Shown: positions 42,599-51,774, counted from the first letter of the stretch. The stretch is 64,000 bases of DNA from Microbacterium sp. MYb45 (GCF_002979655.1 NZ_PCPG01000010.1:53742-117741), one strand, 5' to 3'. Notes: generated by a model not told the origin, from the letters alone. A program made the numbers and translations.

Positions 42599-43254
42599 CC
42601 AGCACCACCACCTACGAGTCGGCCGTCGCCGCCGCCTTCGCCGCGTCGTTGCCGACCGCCGCTCCCGTCACCGCCCGCGCCTCGCAGGTCTCCGGAGACA
42701 CCGGCGATGCCGTGATCGTGCACTTCGTCGGCGAGGCCAGCGCGCAGCTCGCCGTGCAGCTCTTCGACGCCGATACCCTGGTCGACGGGCTCTCCGGAGC
42801 GCCCCTCGCCGATCGGCTGCGCGACGCGCTGGAAGCCTCGACGACCGCGCTCGGAGCCGGCGCGCTCGGCGATGCCGTGATCGGCGATGCCTCTCCGCTC
42901 TTCTCGAACCCGACCGCGCAGCTCTTCGACCTGCAGGACGACGCGGATCGCACGATCGGCCGCCTCGCCGTCGTCGTCACCCGCGCTCCGGCGGCGGCAT
43001 CGAGCTCGACCCGGCGTCTGCACCGCATCGCCGGCGTCGAGATGGAGCTCACGGTCGAGATCGGCCGCACCCGCATGTCGGTGCGCGATGTGCTCGACCT
43101 CGAACCCGGCCGCATCGTCGAGCTCGACCGTTCCGCCGGCGCCCCGGCCGACATCAAGCTCAACGGCCGCATCATCGCGCACGGCGAGGTGGTCGTGGTC
43201 GACCAGGACTACGCGGTGCGGATCACCCGCATCCTCGAGAACGTCGAGGCCTGA
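42595..43254 (+). CDS. fliN: Flagellar motor switch protein FliN with N-terminal extension
   Basis: A 219-residue protein. The C-terminal ~80 residues are a classical FliN/SpoA domain (LTVEIGRTRMSVRDVLDLEPGRIVELDRSAGAPADIKLNGRIIAHGEVVVVDQDYAVRITRI). The N-terminal ~130 residues resemble the extra domain of FliY-type proteins in size but I see no CheC-type phosphatase motif (D/S-xxx-E-xx-N). It builds the lower C-ring. GTG start overlapping fliM by 4 nt. Confidence 0.9.
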   Translation: MTSTTTYESAVAAAFAASLPTAAPVTARASQVSGDTGDAVIVHFVGEASAQLAVQLFDADTLVDGLSGAPLADRLRDALEASTTALGAGALGDAVIGDASPLFSNPTAQLFDLQDDADRTIGRLAVVVTRAPAAASSSTRRLHRIAGVEMELTVEIGRTRMSVRDVLDLEPGRIVELDRSAGAPADIKLNGRIIAHGEVVVVDQDYAVRITRILENVEA

Positions 43255-43745
43255 CCCTGGACGACCTCCTGCTCGGCCTGCGGGTCGTGCTCTCGCTCGC
43301 CGCCGTGCTCGGGGTGCTGTGGTTCCTGCAGCGCCGCGTCGCACGCACGCAGGCGCGTCGGCGCGACGGCGAGGTCATCACGGTGCTCGGGCGGCAGGGC
43401 GTGGGTCCGAAGGCACAGGTCGTCGTGGTCCAGACCGAGGACGCCCGGTACGTCCTCGGTGTCACCGAGCACGGCGTGAGCGTCGTCGACAAGCTGCCGG
43501 TCAAGGCCGCGGCGCAACCCGATGCAGACACCCACTGGTCGGCGGCCACCGCGGACGCCGCATCCGATGCCGCGGAGTTCGACCGCATCCTCGCCGCCAC
43601 CGCCCTGACCGAGACGCCCGCGGCATCGCCGACCCGGCCGGCTCCGCAGCGCCGGGTGCGTCATCGGAACGATCCCTTGCGCGGCTCCATCCTCTCCCCC
43701 GAAACCTGGCGGCAGACCGCCGAGGCCATCCGGCGCACGCGATGA
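43251..43745 (+). CDS. fliO: Flagellar biosynthetic protein FliO
   Basis: A ~164-residue protein with one N-terminal membrane helix (LLLGLRVVLSLAAVLGVLWFL), a small soluble domain (EVITVLGRQGVGPKAQVVVVQTEDARYVLGVTEHGVSVVDKL) typical of FliO, and a polar C-terminus. FliO helps assemble the FliPQR export gate. There is no ATG/GTG/TTG at the junction: the natural overlap start is a CTG at 43251 (CTGA, as the neighbours use ATGA or GTGA). The first GTG, at 43287, would cut into the helix but is possible. Start uncertain. Confidence 0.75.
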   Translation: MTLDDLLLGLRVVLSLAAVLGVLWFLQRRVARTQARRRDGEVITVLGRQGVGPKAQVVVVQTEDARYVLGVTEHGVSVVDKLPVKAAAQPDADTHWSAATADAASDAAEFDRILAATALTETPAASPTRPAPQRRVRHRNDPLRGSILSPETWRQTAEAIRRTR

Positions 43746-44557
43746 GCGCGTCCCGTGGGGTCGTCGACGGCCGCGCGCTGCGACGGGTCGCGCTGATCCT
43801 CCTCGCTGCCTTCGCCCTGGTCGCGGTGCTCACATTGCTCACCGGCACCGCCGCCCACGCCGAGGTCACCCCCGACGACCCGGGCGAGGGAGTCACGATC
43901 GACATCAACGGCGTCGACGGCGGCCCCTCGGGTTCGATCCTGACCCTGCTGGGCATCACGCTGCTCTCGGTCGCCCCGGCACTTCTGCTGATGATGTCGT
44001 CGTTCACGAAGATCTTCGTCGTGCTGGCGATGACCAGGAATGCCCTGTCGCTGCCCACGATCCCCCCGAACCAGGTGCTGGCCGGGCTCTCACTCTTCCT
44101 CTCGCTGTTCATCATGTGGCCCGTGCTGACCGAGATCAACACGGTCGCCGTGCAGCCGTACATCGACGGCACGCTCACCTTCACGCAGGCGATCGACGTG
44201 GGCCAGCTGCCGCTGCAGGAGTGGATGCTGCGCTTCACTCGCGAAGAGGATCTGGCCCTGATGACGCGGATGGCGGGGCAGCCGAACCCCGAGGATCCCT
44301 CGAGCGTGCCGATGTACACACTCATCCCGGCGTTCATGATCTCCGAGCTGCGCGCCGCCTTCATCATCGGCTTCGTCATCTTCGTGCCGTTCCTCGTGAT
44401 CGACCTCGTCGTCGCCGCGGCGCTGATGTCGATGGGCATGATGATGCTGCCGCCGGTCATGATCTCGCTGCCCTTCAAGATCCTGCTGTTCATCCTCGTC
44501 GACGGCTGGGGCCTCATCATCCGCGCCCTGCTGGAGAGTTACGGGGGTGTCGGATGA
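43742..44557 (+). CDS. fliP: Flagellar export gate protein FliP
   Basis: A 271-residue FliP with a cleavable signal peptide (helix near 15-38 ending AHA) and four later membrane helices. Hallmarks: LLSVAPALLLMMSSFTKIFVVLAMTRNALSLPTIPPNQVLAGLSLFLSLFIM, PAFMISELRAAFIIGFVIFVPFLVIDLVVAA and MGMMMLPPVMISLPFKILLFILVDGW. Core of the export channel with FliQ and FliR. Overlaps fliO and fliQ by 4 nt each. Confidence 0.96.
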   Translation: MSASRGVVDGRALRRVALILLAAFALVAVLTLLTGTAAHAEVTPDDPGEGVTIDINGVDGGPSGSILTLLGITLLSVAPALLLMMSSFTKIFVVLAMTRNALSLPTIPPNQVLAGLSLFLSLFIMWPVLTEINTVAVQPYIDGTLTFTQAIDVGQLPLQEWMLRFTREEDLALMTRMAGQPNPEDPSSVPMYTLIPAFMISELRAAFIIGFVIFVPFLVIDLVVAAALMSMGMMMLPPVMISLPFKILLFILVDGWGLIIRALLESYGGVG

Positions 44558-44826
44558 GCCCGGAAGCGGTCATCGACATCGGCACCCAGGGCCTGATCAT
44601 CGCCGCGAAGCTGGCCGCCCCGGTGCTCGTCACGGCCCTCGTGGTCGGCTTCGCGATCTCGCTGCTGCAGTCCATCACGCAGGTGCAGGAGGTGACGCTG
44701 TCGTTCGTGCCGAAGATCGTCGCCGTCGGCATCGCGCTGCTCATCGCCGGCAACTGGATGATCGCCGAGATGATCGCCTTCACGAACGAGATGTTCGCCC
44801 GCATCCCCACCCTGCTGAGCGGGTGA
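44554..44826 (+). CDS. fliQ: Flagellar export gate protein FliQ
   Basis: A 90-residue protein with two membrane helices (LVTALVVGFAISLLQ and IVAVGIALLIAGNWM). The segment SITQVQEVTLSFVPKIVAVG is the family signature. Overlaps fliP by 4 nt; fliR starts five bases after its stop. Confidence 0.95.
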   Translation: MSPEAVIDIGTQGLIIAAKLAAPVLVTALVVGFAISLLQSITQVQEVTLSFVPKIVAVGIALLIAGNWMIAEMIAFTNEMFARIPTLLSG

Positions 44827-44830
44827 CCGC

Positions 44831-45592
44831 GTGTTCATCCCCATCGACTTCGCGTGGCTCGAGGCGACCATGCTCGCCGCCGTGCGCATCACCGCCTTCA
44901 TCATGATCGCCCCGCCGTTCTCCTACGGCGCCATCCCGGTGCGGGTGAAGGCGATGCTCGCCATCGGCCTCTCCCTCGCCGTGGGCACGGCCGTCGCTCC
45001 CGGCTACGAGAACCTCGACACCGGCCCGTTCCTCGGAGCCCTCGTGCTGCAGCTGCTCACGGGAGCCCTGCTCGGCTTCCTCGTGCTGCTGTGCTTCTCG
45101 GCGCTGCAGGCGGCCGGCAGCCTGATCGACGTCTTCGGCGGGTTCCAGCTCGCGCAGGCGTTCGACCCGCACTCGCTCGTGAACGGCGCCCAATTCACCC
45201 GGCTCTTCCACATCACCGCGCTCACGCTGCTGTTCGCCTCGGGCGGGTATCAGCTGATCCTCGCCGGTCTCGCCCGGAGCTTCGAGGCGGTGCCCGTCGA
45301 CGGCATCTTCGAGGTGGCCGGGCCCGCCGAACTCCTCATCGACGGGGTGTCGCAGATGGTCCTCGCCGCCGTGCAGATCGCAGGTCCCCTGGTGCTGGTG
45401 CTGTTCCTCGCCGACGTCGGGCTCGGACTGATCACCCGGGTCGCGCCGGCGCTCAACGCCTTCGCGATGGGCTTCCCGGTGAAGATCCTGCTCACCCTGC
45501 TGCTGGCCGGTGCCGTGTACGCGGTGCTCCCCGGCATCGTCGACGCCCTCTCCGGGCAGGCGCTGAAGATGATGCAGGGGGTGCACGAGTGA
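44831..45592 (+). CDS. fliR: Flagellar export gate protein FliR
   Basis: A 253-residue membrane protein with about six helices. Family segments: RITAFIMIAPPFSYGAIPVRVKAMLAIGLSL, GSLIDVFGGFQLAQAFDP and VAPALNAFAMGFPVKILLTLLL. Completes the FliPQR gate. GTG start at 44831; overlaps flhB by 4 nt. Confidence 0.95.
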   Translation: MFIPIDFAWLEATMLAAVRITAFIMIAPPFSYGAIPVRVKAMLAIGLSLAVGTAVAPGYENLDTGPFLGALVLQLLTGALLGFLVLLCFSALQAAGSLIDVFGGFQLAQAFDPHSLVNGAQFTRLFHITALTLLFASGGYQLILAGLARSFEAVPVDGIFEVAGPAELLIDGVSQMVLAAVQIAGPLVLVLFLADVGLGLITRVAPALNAFAMGFPVKILLTLLLAGAVYAVLPGIVDALSGQALKMMQGVHE

Positions 45593-46680
45593 GCGGCACC
45601 GACACCGGCGAACGCAGCGAGAAGGCCACCGACAAGCACCTCAATGAGGCCCGCAAGAAGGGGCGTCTCTCGCGCAGCCAGGACCTCACGGCGTGGCTCG
45701 GCATCGGCGCCGCGGCGATCGCCATGCCCGCGGCGATCGCCCTCGGCGCAGGCGCCGGGACCGAGCAGCTCCTCACCGTCACCTCCCTGGTGTTCAGCCC
45801 CACTCCGGAGGCGGCGCTCGGTGCACTGGAGCGCGGCCTCGGCTCGGTGCTCCCGACCATCGCGGTGATGCTCGCCGCCGTCGCCATCGTCACGCTGATC
45901 GGCGCCGTGGTCCAGGGCGGCGTGCATCTGAAACCGCTCACCGGGCGCTTCGAGCAGTTCAACATCGTCAGCGGCATCCGTCGCGTGTTCGGCCTGCAGG
46001 CGCTGTGGGAGGGCGCCAAAGCCCTGCTGAAGACCGCGGCGATCGGCATCGCGCTCTGGGTGGTCATCGCCGGTCTGATGCCGGTGCTCACCGCCAGCGG
46101 CGCCCATTCGATCTCGCGCCTGCTCGGCACGGCATCCGAGGGCACGGCCGCCCTGCTGCAGACCGCGATCGCCGTCGGTCTGGTCCTCGCCGCGATCGAC
46201 ATGTTCGTCGTGATGCGCCGCAACCGCAAGCACACCCGCATGACCAAGCGCGAGATCCGCGACGAGAGCAAGAACTCCGAGGGCGATCCGCTGATCCGTC
46301 AGCAGCGGCGGTCCCGGCAGCTCGCCGCCAGCCGCAACCGCATGATCGCCGCGGTCGCCGGATCGGATGTCGTGGTCGTCAACCCGACGCACATCGCGAT
46401 CGCCCTCCGGTACGAGCCCGGTCGCGCGGCCCCCAAGGTCGTCGCGAAGGGCAGCGGTGTGATCGCGGAGCGCATCCGTGACGAGGCCGTGCGCGCCGGT
46501 GTGCCGCTCGTGCGCGAGATCACGCTCGCCCGCGCCCTGCACGCCGCGTGCGAGCTCGGCCAGGAGATCCCCGAAGACCTGTACAACGCCGTCGCGCGCG
46601 TGCTGGTGTTCGTCGACGCGCTGCGTCGGCGCGGCGCCGCCCGCGGCATCCACACCCTTCCCTACCGGAGGACCGCATGA
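45589..46680 (+). CDS. flhB: Flagellar export switch protein FlhB
   Basis: A 363-residue FlhB. N-terminal GERSEKATDKHLNEARKKGRLSRSQDLTA, four membrane helices, then the cytoplasmic domain with the self-cleaving NPTH motif (in VVNPTHIAIALRY near residue 263) that switches export specificity together with FliK. GTG start overlaps fliR by 4 nt; its stop overlaps flhA by 4 nt. Length is normal. Confidence 0.96.
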   Translation: MSGTDTGERSEKATDKHLNEARKKGRLSRSQDLTAWLGIGAAAIAMPAAIALGAGAGTEQLLTVTSLVFSPTPEAALGALERGLGSVLPTIAVMLAAVAIVTLIGAVVQGGVHLKPLTGRFEQFNIVSGIRRVFGLQALWEGAKALLKTAAIGIALWVVIAGLMPVLTASGAHSISRLLGTASEGTAALLQTAIAVGLVLAAIDMFVVMRRNRKHTRMTKREIRDESKNSEGDPLIRQQRRSRQLAASRNRMIAAVAGSDVVVVNPTHIAIALRYEPGRAAPKVVAKGSGVIAERIRDEAVRAGVPLVREITLARALHAACELGQEIPEDLYNAVARVLVFVDALRRRGAARGIHTLPYRRTA

Positions 46681-48737
46681 GACAGCTGTTCGTCAAGCTC
46701 ATGGTGCCCATCGGGGTCGTCGGCATCATCATGCTGCTCGTCGTCCCGGTGCCGCCGTTCCTGCTCGACATCCTCATCATCCTGAACATCATGTTCGCAC
46801 TCGTGATCCTGCTCACGTCGATGTTCGTGAAGAAGCCGCTGGACTTCTCGGTGTTCCCCTCGCTGCTGCTGGTGGCGACGCTGTTCCGGCTCGGGCTGAA
46901 CGTCGCGTCGACCCGGCTGGTGCTCGGGGAGGCGTACGCAGGTCAGGTGATCGAGGCGTTCGGGGCGATCGCCGTCGGCGGCTCGCTCATCATCGGCGCC
47001 GTGGTGTTCCTCATCCTCGTCGTCATCCAGTTCGTGGTCGTCACCAAGGGTGCCGAGCGCGTGGCCGAGGTCGGCGCCCGGTTCACGCTCGACGCCATGC
47101 CCGGCAAGCAGATGGCGATCGACGCCGACCTCAACGCCGGACTCATCACGGATGCCGAGGCCCGCGAACGCCGTGCGGAGGTCGCCGCGGAGGCCGACTT
47201 CTACGGCGCCATGGACGGTGCGTCGAAGTTCGTGAAGGGCGATGCGATCGCCGGCCTCGTCATCATCATCATCAACCTCATCGGCGGCATCGCGATCGGC
47301 ATCGTGCAGCACGGCATGGCGATCGACGAGGCCGTGAGCACGTACAGCCTGCTCACGATCGGTGACGGGCTCGTCACGCAGATCCCGGCCCTGCTGATGG
47401 CCGTCTCGACCGGCATGATCGTCACCCGCTCCACGGCCGAGGCCGAGATGGGGACGGCGGCATCGGCGCAGCTCGGGCAGTCCCGCAACGCGCTCATCAT
47501 CGCGGGATGCGCCGCGATCATCATGTCGCTCATCCCGCACATGCCGATGCTGCCGTTCGTCGCGATCGGAGCCCTCCTGCTGCTCGTCGCGCAGCGCATC
47601 AAGGCGAACCAAAAGCGCGAGGAGGCGGTCGCCGCCCAGACCCCGACGGCCGCCCCGACCGACCAGCCGGAGGAGCTGATCGAGAAGATGCGGGTGCACC
47701 CGCTCGAGATCCTCCTCTCCCCCGACATCGTCGATCTGGTCACGGGCGGCCCGGACGACCTCCTGGCGCGCGTGAAAGCACTCCGCCGCCGGATCGCCCT
47801 CGACCTGGGCCTGATCACCCCGCCCGTGCGCACCCGCGACAGCATCGAACTCGCACAGGCGACCTATGTGATCCGCATCGCCGGGGTCGAAACCGGGCGC
47901 GGCACGGCACCGATCGGCTCGGTGCTGGCCCTCGGACAGGGCCTGGAGTCCCTTCCGGGGACGGCCACGCTCGACCCGGTGTTCGGGCTGGAGGGCAAGT
48001 GGATCCCCCTGGAGATGCGGCACAGCGCCGAGTTCGCCGGGGCCACCGTGATCGACCGGGCCAGCGTCATCATCACGCACCTCTCCAGCGTGATCCACGC
48101 CCACGCCGCGCGTCTGCTGAGCCGCGAGGACGTCCGTCAGCTCACCGACGCCCTCAAGCAGGCCTCCCCGGCCGCCGTCGAGGAGCTCACGCCCGCCCTG
48201 CTGTCGCTGGCCGAGATCCAGCGCGTGCTCCAGGGTCTCCTCGCCGAGCGCGTGCCGATCAACGACCTGAGCCGGATCTACGAGGCGCTCGCGCTGCGGG
48301 CCAGGACATCGACCGACCCCGAGGGTCTGATCGAGGCAGCACGCGCCGCACTCGGCCCCGCGATCGCCGCGCGCTTCGCCGACGCGGGCATCCTGCGCGT
48401 GGTGATGATCAACCCGCTCCTCGAGCAGGCCATGCTCGAGAACCTGCGTCCCGGCGACGAGGGTACTCAGATCGTCTTCGACCCGCAGCGCATGGAGTCC
48501 GTCGTGGAGTCGGTGAAGCAGGCCGTCTCCTCGGTGCGCGAGGGCGGAGAGCCGGTGCTGGTGTGCGCTCCGTCACTGCGTCCCGCCGTGCGACGACTCG
48601 TGTCGGCGCAGACCGACGGCCTCCCCGTGCTCTCCTACACGGAGGCGACGTCCGCCGCGCTCACCATCGAGACGGTCGGTGTCGTCCGTGACGCCCCGGC
48701 CCCGTCGATCGGCGCCGTCTCCGCGGCAGTAGGCTGA
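46677..48737 (+). CDS. flhA: Flagellar export protein FlhA
   Basis: A 686-residue FlhA. N-terminal half with seven to eight membrane helices and the conserved FHIPEP region (LRLGLNVASTRLVL..., GGSLIIGAVVFLILVVIQFVVVTKGAERVAEVGARFTLDAMPGKQMAIDADLNAGLI), a linker, and a cytoplasmic domain that docks chaperone-substrate pairs. ATG follows CGGAGGAC. Length is normal. It is the last structural flagellar gene before csrA. Confidence 0.96.
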   Translation: MRQLFVKLMVPIGVVGIIMLLVVPVPPFLLDILIILNIMFALVILLTSMFVKKPLDFSVFPSLLLVATLFRLGLNVASTRLVLGEAYAGQVIEAFGAIAVGGSLIIGAVVFLILVVIQFVVVTKGAERVAEVGARFTLDAMPGKQMAIDADLNAGLITDAEARERRAEVAAEADFYGAMDGASKFVKGDAIAGLVIIIINLIGGIAIGIVQHGMAIDEAVSTYSLLTIGDGLVTQIPALLMAVSTGMIVTRSTAEAEMGTAASAQLGQSRNALIIAGCAAIIMSLIPHMPMLPFVAIGALLLLVAQRIKANQKREEAVAAQTPTAAPTDQPEELIEKMRVHPLEILLSPDIVDLVTGGPDDLLARVKALRRRIALDLGLITPPVRTRDSIELAQATYVIRIAGVETGRGTAPIGSVLALGQGLESLPGTATLDPVFGLEGKWIPLEMRHSAEFAGATVIDRASVIITHLSSVIHAHAARLLSREDVRQLTDALKQASPAAVEELTPALLSLAEIQRVLQGLLAERVPINDLSRIYEALALRARTSTDPEGLIEAARAALGPAIAARFADAGILRVVMINPLLEQAMLENLRPGDEGTQIVFDPQRMESVVESVKQAVSSVREGGEPVLVCAPSLRPAVRRLVSAQTDGLPVLSYTEATSAALTIETVGVVRDAPAPSIGAVSAAVG
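48730..48735 (+). promoter_or_regulatory. -10 element of leaderless csrA transcript
   Basis: TAGGCT inside the end of flhA, six bases before the csrA ATG. It would let csrA be made from its own leaderless mRNA besides readthrough from the fliM operon, and would free csrA from leader-based control. Confidence 0.5.
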
Positions 48738-48741
48738 ACGA

Positions 48742-48993
48742 ATGCTGGTTTTGACGAGGCGGATCGGTGAGAGCGTGCGCATCGACGGCGACATCGAGAT
48801 CACGCTGCTCGAGATCAAGGGCGACAGCGTGCGGATCGGCGTGAAGGCGCCGCGAGAGACGCGCATCCAGCGGACCGAGATCATCGAGGCCGTGGTCGCG
48901 GAGAACGTGTCTGCCGCTGCCGAGACCGGCGCCGATGCCGAGGATGCGATCGTCGCCGCCCTCGCCCGTGGCCGCGAGTCGCGCCCGTCCTGA
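48742..48993 (+). CDS. csrA: Carbon storage regulator / translational repressor CsrA
   Basis: An 83-residue CsrA. LVLTRRIGESVRIDGDIEITLLEIKGDSVRIGVKAPRETRIQRTEI contains the two RNA-binding strands (LVLTRR and the VRIGVKAPRE...R motif); the acidic C-terminal tail is ~30 residues longer than in E. coli. It binds ANGGA hairpins near ribosome sites to block translation; the fliC leader carries two such sites. It follows flhA by four bases. Confidence 0.95.
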   Translation: MLVLTRRIGESVRIDGDIEITLLEIKGDSVRIGVKAPRETRIQRTEIIEAVVAENVSAAAETGADAEDAIVAALARGRESRPS

Positions 48994-49001
48994 CTCGCAT
49001 A

Positions 49002-49022
49002 CGGACGGAGGATCGTCGTCCG
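49002..49022. terminator. Weak hairpin between csrA and convergent membrane gene
   Basis: Six-base arms CGGACG/CGTCCG with a nine-base loop in the 49-base gap between two convergent genes. May terminate either strand; weak. Confidence 0.35.
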
Positions 49023-49042
49023 CCGTCGACGACCTCAACCTC

Positions 49043-50182
49043 TCAGGCGACCGTCGAGTCGGCCTCGGCCGCTCGCTTCCACTGATCGCCACCGGCCTCT
49101 CGTGCCCGCGCCGCCGCCCGTCCTGCAGCGGCCACCAGCACGTCGTAGTCGTAGCCGCAGGTGTCGGCCGTGGCCCACCCGATACTGGCGGAGGCGCGGA
49201 CGCCACCGACGGCCCGGTCGTGGTCGATGTCGGAGATCCGGCTCAGCACCGCCCTGACATGGAACCTGACCGCTTCATCGCTCGCACGGATCACCACGAC
49301 GGCACGGTCGTCGGCGATCCGCTCGGCATCGGCCAGCGGCGGGAGCGCCTCCTGGATGTCGTCGTGGAAGCGATCGACGATGCGTGCGAACTCCGAGCCC
49401 GACATCGCCTCGCGGAGGTCGGCGGGGTCGTCCAGACGCACCTCGAGAATCGACCAGCCGTGGTCGTTCTGCGCCTCCGCCTTCCGGAGCCGCCGACGGG
49501 CGCGCTGCGCGACCCCATCCGTCTCGGTGGGTCGGGACTCCCCCGCCCGCACCAGCAGCACGAGCGTGAAGGCCGCGCAGGTCGACACCACGATGGTGCC
49601 GACGGCGTTCATGCCGCGCAGGGCGTCCAGCTGCTCCGAGGAGCTCGCCGTGCCGATCGTGAGCGCACTGACCGCGCTGGCGACCGACACGATCACGAAG
49701 CCGCAGGACGCCAGGGCGAGCGGGAGAATGATGTCCCGCGAGACCGGCTGCCTGCGCAGCAGCTCGTAGGCGACGAGACCGGCGAAGACGCCGCTGCCGA
49801 CGAAGACGAGGTTGAAAGCGGACAGATACCAGGGCGAGTCCGATGTCGCGACGAGCAACACGGGAGCGACGGCCACGAACACCACCACGATCCACCAGGG
49901 AGCGCGTCGTCCGAGGTGCACCCGCAGACCGATCCAGATCAGCGGTTCGAAGCAGAGCAGCAGCGCCGATGCCGCACTGCGAAGCGGCTGGAAGTCGTTC
50001 TGGTGCCCCGCGAGCCAGAGGTATGCGCCGAGCATGCCGAGCCCGAACGCGGCTCCCCAGATCACCGTCGCCCGCGAAGGGCGGGCGAGTGTGGCGAGGC
50101 CGAGCACCAGCACCGTCAGGACAGTGACGACCGCGACCATGCTCGTGGTGATGTCGACATTCACGGGCACGAGAGGCGTCAT
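49043..50182 (-). CDS. Multi-pass membrane protein with degenerate GGDEF-like domain
   Basis: A 379-residue protein. Residues 1-215 hold about seven hydrophobic helices; residues ~235-370 have the outline of a GGDEF domain: SILEVRLDDPADLREA at the strand of the metal site, [14 protein letters not shown] where RxGGDEFxxLLP should be, and ASASIGWATA followed by a helix with AAARAREAGGDQW resembling the ADxALYxAKxxG end. The catalytic GG(D/E)EF residues are absent, so it should not make c-di-GMP; it could bind a nucleotide or be a scaffold. It overlaps the histidine kinase by 4 nt, so it is likely part of that signalling module. Confidence 0.7.
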   Translation of the reverse strand: MTPLVPVNVDITTSMVAVVTVLTVLVLGLATLARPSRATVIWGAAFGLGMLGAYLWLAGHQNDFQPLRSAASALLLCFEPLIWIGLRVHLGRRAPWWIVVVFVAVAPVLLVATSDSPWYLSAFNLVFVGSGVFAGLVAYELLRRQPVSRDIILPLALASCGFVIVSVASAVSALTIGTASSSEQLDALRGMNAVGTIVVSTCAAFTLVLLVRAGESRPTETDGVAQRARRRLRKAEAQNDHGWSILEVRLDDPADLREAMSGSEFARIVDRFHDDIQEALPPLADAERIADDRAVVVIRASDEAVRFHVRAVLSRISDIDHDRAVGGVRASASIGWATADTCGYDYDVLVAAAGRAAARAREAGGDQWKRAAEADSTVA

Positions 50183-51774
50183 GCCTGCACCTCTTTCTTA
50201 CGACGGCGGGGAAAACGGAGTGTGACGGTGGTGCCCTGCCCCACCTCGCTCGTGACCTCGATGGTGCCCTCGTGGGCGACCACGATCTCGCGGGCGATGC
50301 CCATGCCGAGACCGGTGCCGGCGATGCCGCCGCGGATGGCGGCGTCGGAACGGAAGTACGGTTCGAACAGCCGGGGCAGCTCATCCGGCGCGATGCCCAT
50401 GCCCGTGTCGGAGAGGACGAGCTCGGCCTGCGCACCCATCGCCCGCAGCCGGGCCGTGATGCGCCCACCGGAGGGCGTGTACTTGACGGCGTTGCTGAGC
50501 AGATTGTCGAGCACCTGACGCAGCCGGAAGGCATCCCCGTGGATGATGAGGGCATCCACGCCGACGATTTCCAGCACCTGGCGATTCACCGCGATCAGCG
50601 GCGCAGCGGATGCGGCGGCGGCATCGAAGATCTGACGAAGGTCCACAGGCTCGAACGGGTCCTCGGTCGGCGGCACGGTCTGGTCCAGCATTGTCGTCAC
50701 GAGCTCCTGCATCCGCTCTCCGGCATTGGCGATGACCTCGAGCTGCGCGGGGACCCGGCCCGGCAGATCCTCGCGCTCGCGCAGCAGGTCGACGTGGCCG
50801 ACGATCGCGGTGAGGGGATTGCGCAGCTCGTGGGAGACGATCGCGGTGAGTGCGCGGCGCTCCTCTGCTGCTTCGAGGAGCATCGTGACGTCGTCGATGA
50901 CGACGAGCGTGATCTGGTCGCGCGCCTTCGCGCTGGCCACCGTCTGCGTCGTCACCTCCAGCGCACGCCACTTGCCGGTGCCGTCGAAGAGCCAGACGCG
51001 CTCGTTCTGCAGCTGCTCGCCGGCGGCCGCCCTGGCGAGGGTCGTGCGCTCAGGGGGCACGGTCGCGCCGCGCCTTCCGTCGTACTCCACGGCCGCCGTG
51101 GGCAATGCGGCTCCGAAGCGATCCCGCCCGTACAGCACCCGGTAGGCATCGTTCATCTGCAGGATGCGTCCCTCCGCCGTGACCACGACGAGGGCCACCC
51201 CGAGCGCATCGATGATCTGCGTCACCCGCTGCTGGTTGGTCTCGGCACGCTCCGCTGCGCGGTTGATCTGCTCGGAGCGACGCTGGAGGAGCCGCCGGGA
51301 GGCACGCGCCCGCTGCGCCCCGATGCGGACCGTCACCCCGAGGAAGCCGAGCGTGATGATGGCGGTGAGCACGCGCAGCAGAACGTCGGCCGGCGTGCCG
51401 GTGCGATCGGAGAACACCACCAGACAGAGGCCGATGAAGGCGATGCCTCCCACCACCCACGGCATCGTGAAGTACGACGCCAGCCACACGACCGGGAAGA
51501 CCCACAGGAACCCGAGCCGCAGGTCGGGAGCGTTGGTGGTCAAGCCCACCGCGAGCGCGTCGAGGAACGGCACGACGGTCACCGCGTTCGGTGGGAGGCG
51601 GTGCCACGGGACGAGCAGCGTCGCGATGGTCGTGACGACGATCAGCGTGATCCCCGCGAGGAAGAAGGGTATGCCGAGAGTCTGCGGCTTGAAGGCTGCG
51701 ACCATCACGACGATCGCCACCATGCTGCCGGTGAAGACCAATTGCCAGCGCCAGATCGACACAGTACGGATCAT
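50179..51774 (-). CDS. Membrane PAS sensor histidine kinase
   Basis: A 531-residue kinase. About six N-terminal membrane helices (to residue ~150), a linker, a PAS domain (~190-300), HisKA with SHELRNPLTAIVGHVDLL near 312, and HATPase with NLLSNAVKYTPSGG, DTGMGIAP and GIAGTGLGMGIAREIV. The ATG at 51774 follows GGGGGAGGG loosely. It overlaps the next gene by 4 nt and lies 206 bases downstream of the OmpR-type regulator; the two are presumed cognate. Signal unknown. Confidence 0.88.
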   Translation of the reverse strand: MIRTVSIWRWQLVFTGSMVAIVVMVAAFKPQTLGIPFFLAGITLIVVTTIATLLVPWHRLPPNAVTVVPFLDALAVGLTTNAPDLRLGFLWVFPVVWLASYFTMPWVVGGIAFIGLCLVVFSDRTGTPADVLLRVLTAIITLGFLGVTVRIGAQRARASRRLLQRRSEQINRAAERAETNQQRVTQIIDALGVALVVVTAEGRILQMNDAYRVLYGRDRFGAALPTAAVEYDGRRGATVPPERTTLARAAAGEQLQNERVWLFDGTGKWRALEVTTQTVASAKARDQITLVVIDDVTMLLEAAEERRALTAIVSHELRNPLTAIVGHVDLLREREDLPGRVPAQLEVIANAGERMQELVTTMLDQTVPPTEDPFEPVDLRQIFDAAAASAAPLIAVNRQVLEIVGVDALIIHGDAFRLRQVLDNLLSNAVKYTPSGGRITARLRAMGAQAELVLSDTGMGIAPDELPRLFEPYFRSDAAIRGGIAGTGLGMGIAREIVVAHEGTIEVTSEVGQGTTVTLRFPRRRKKEVQA

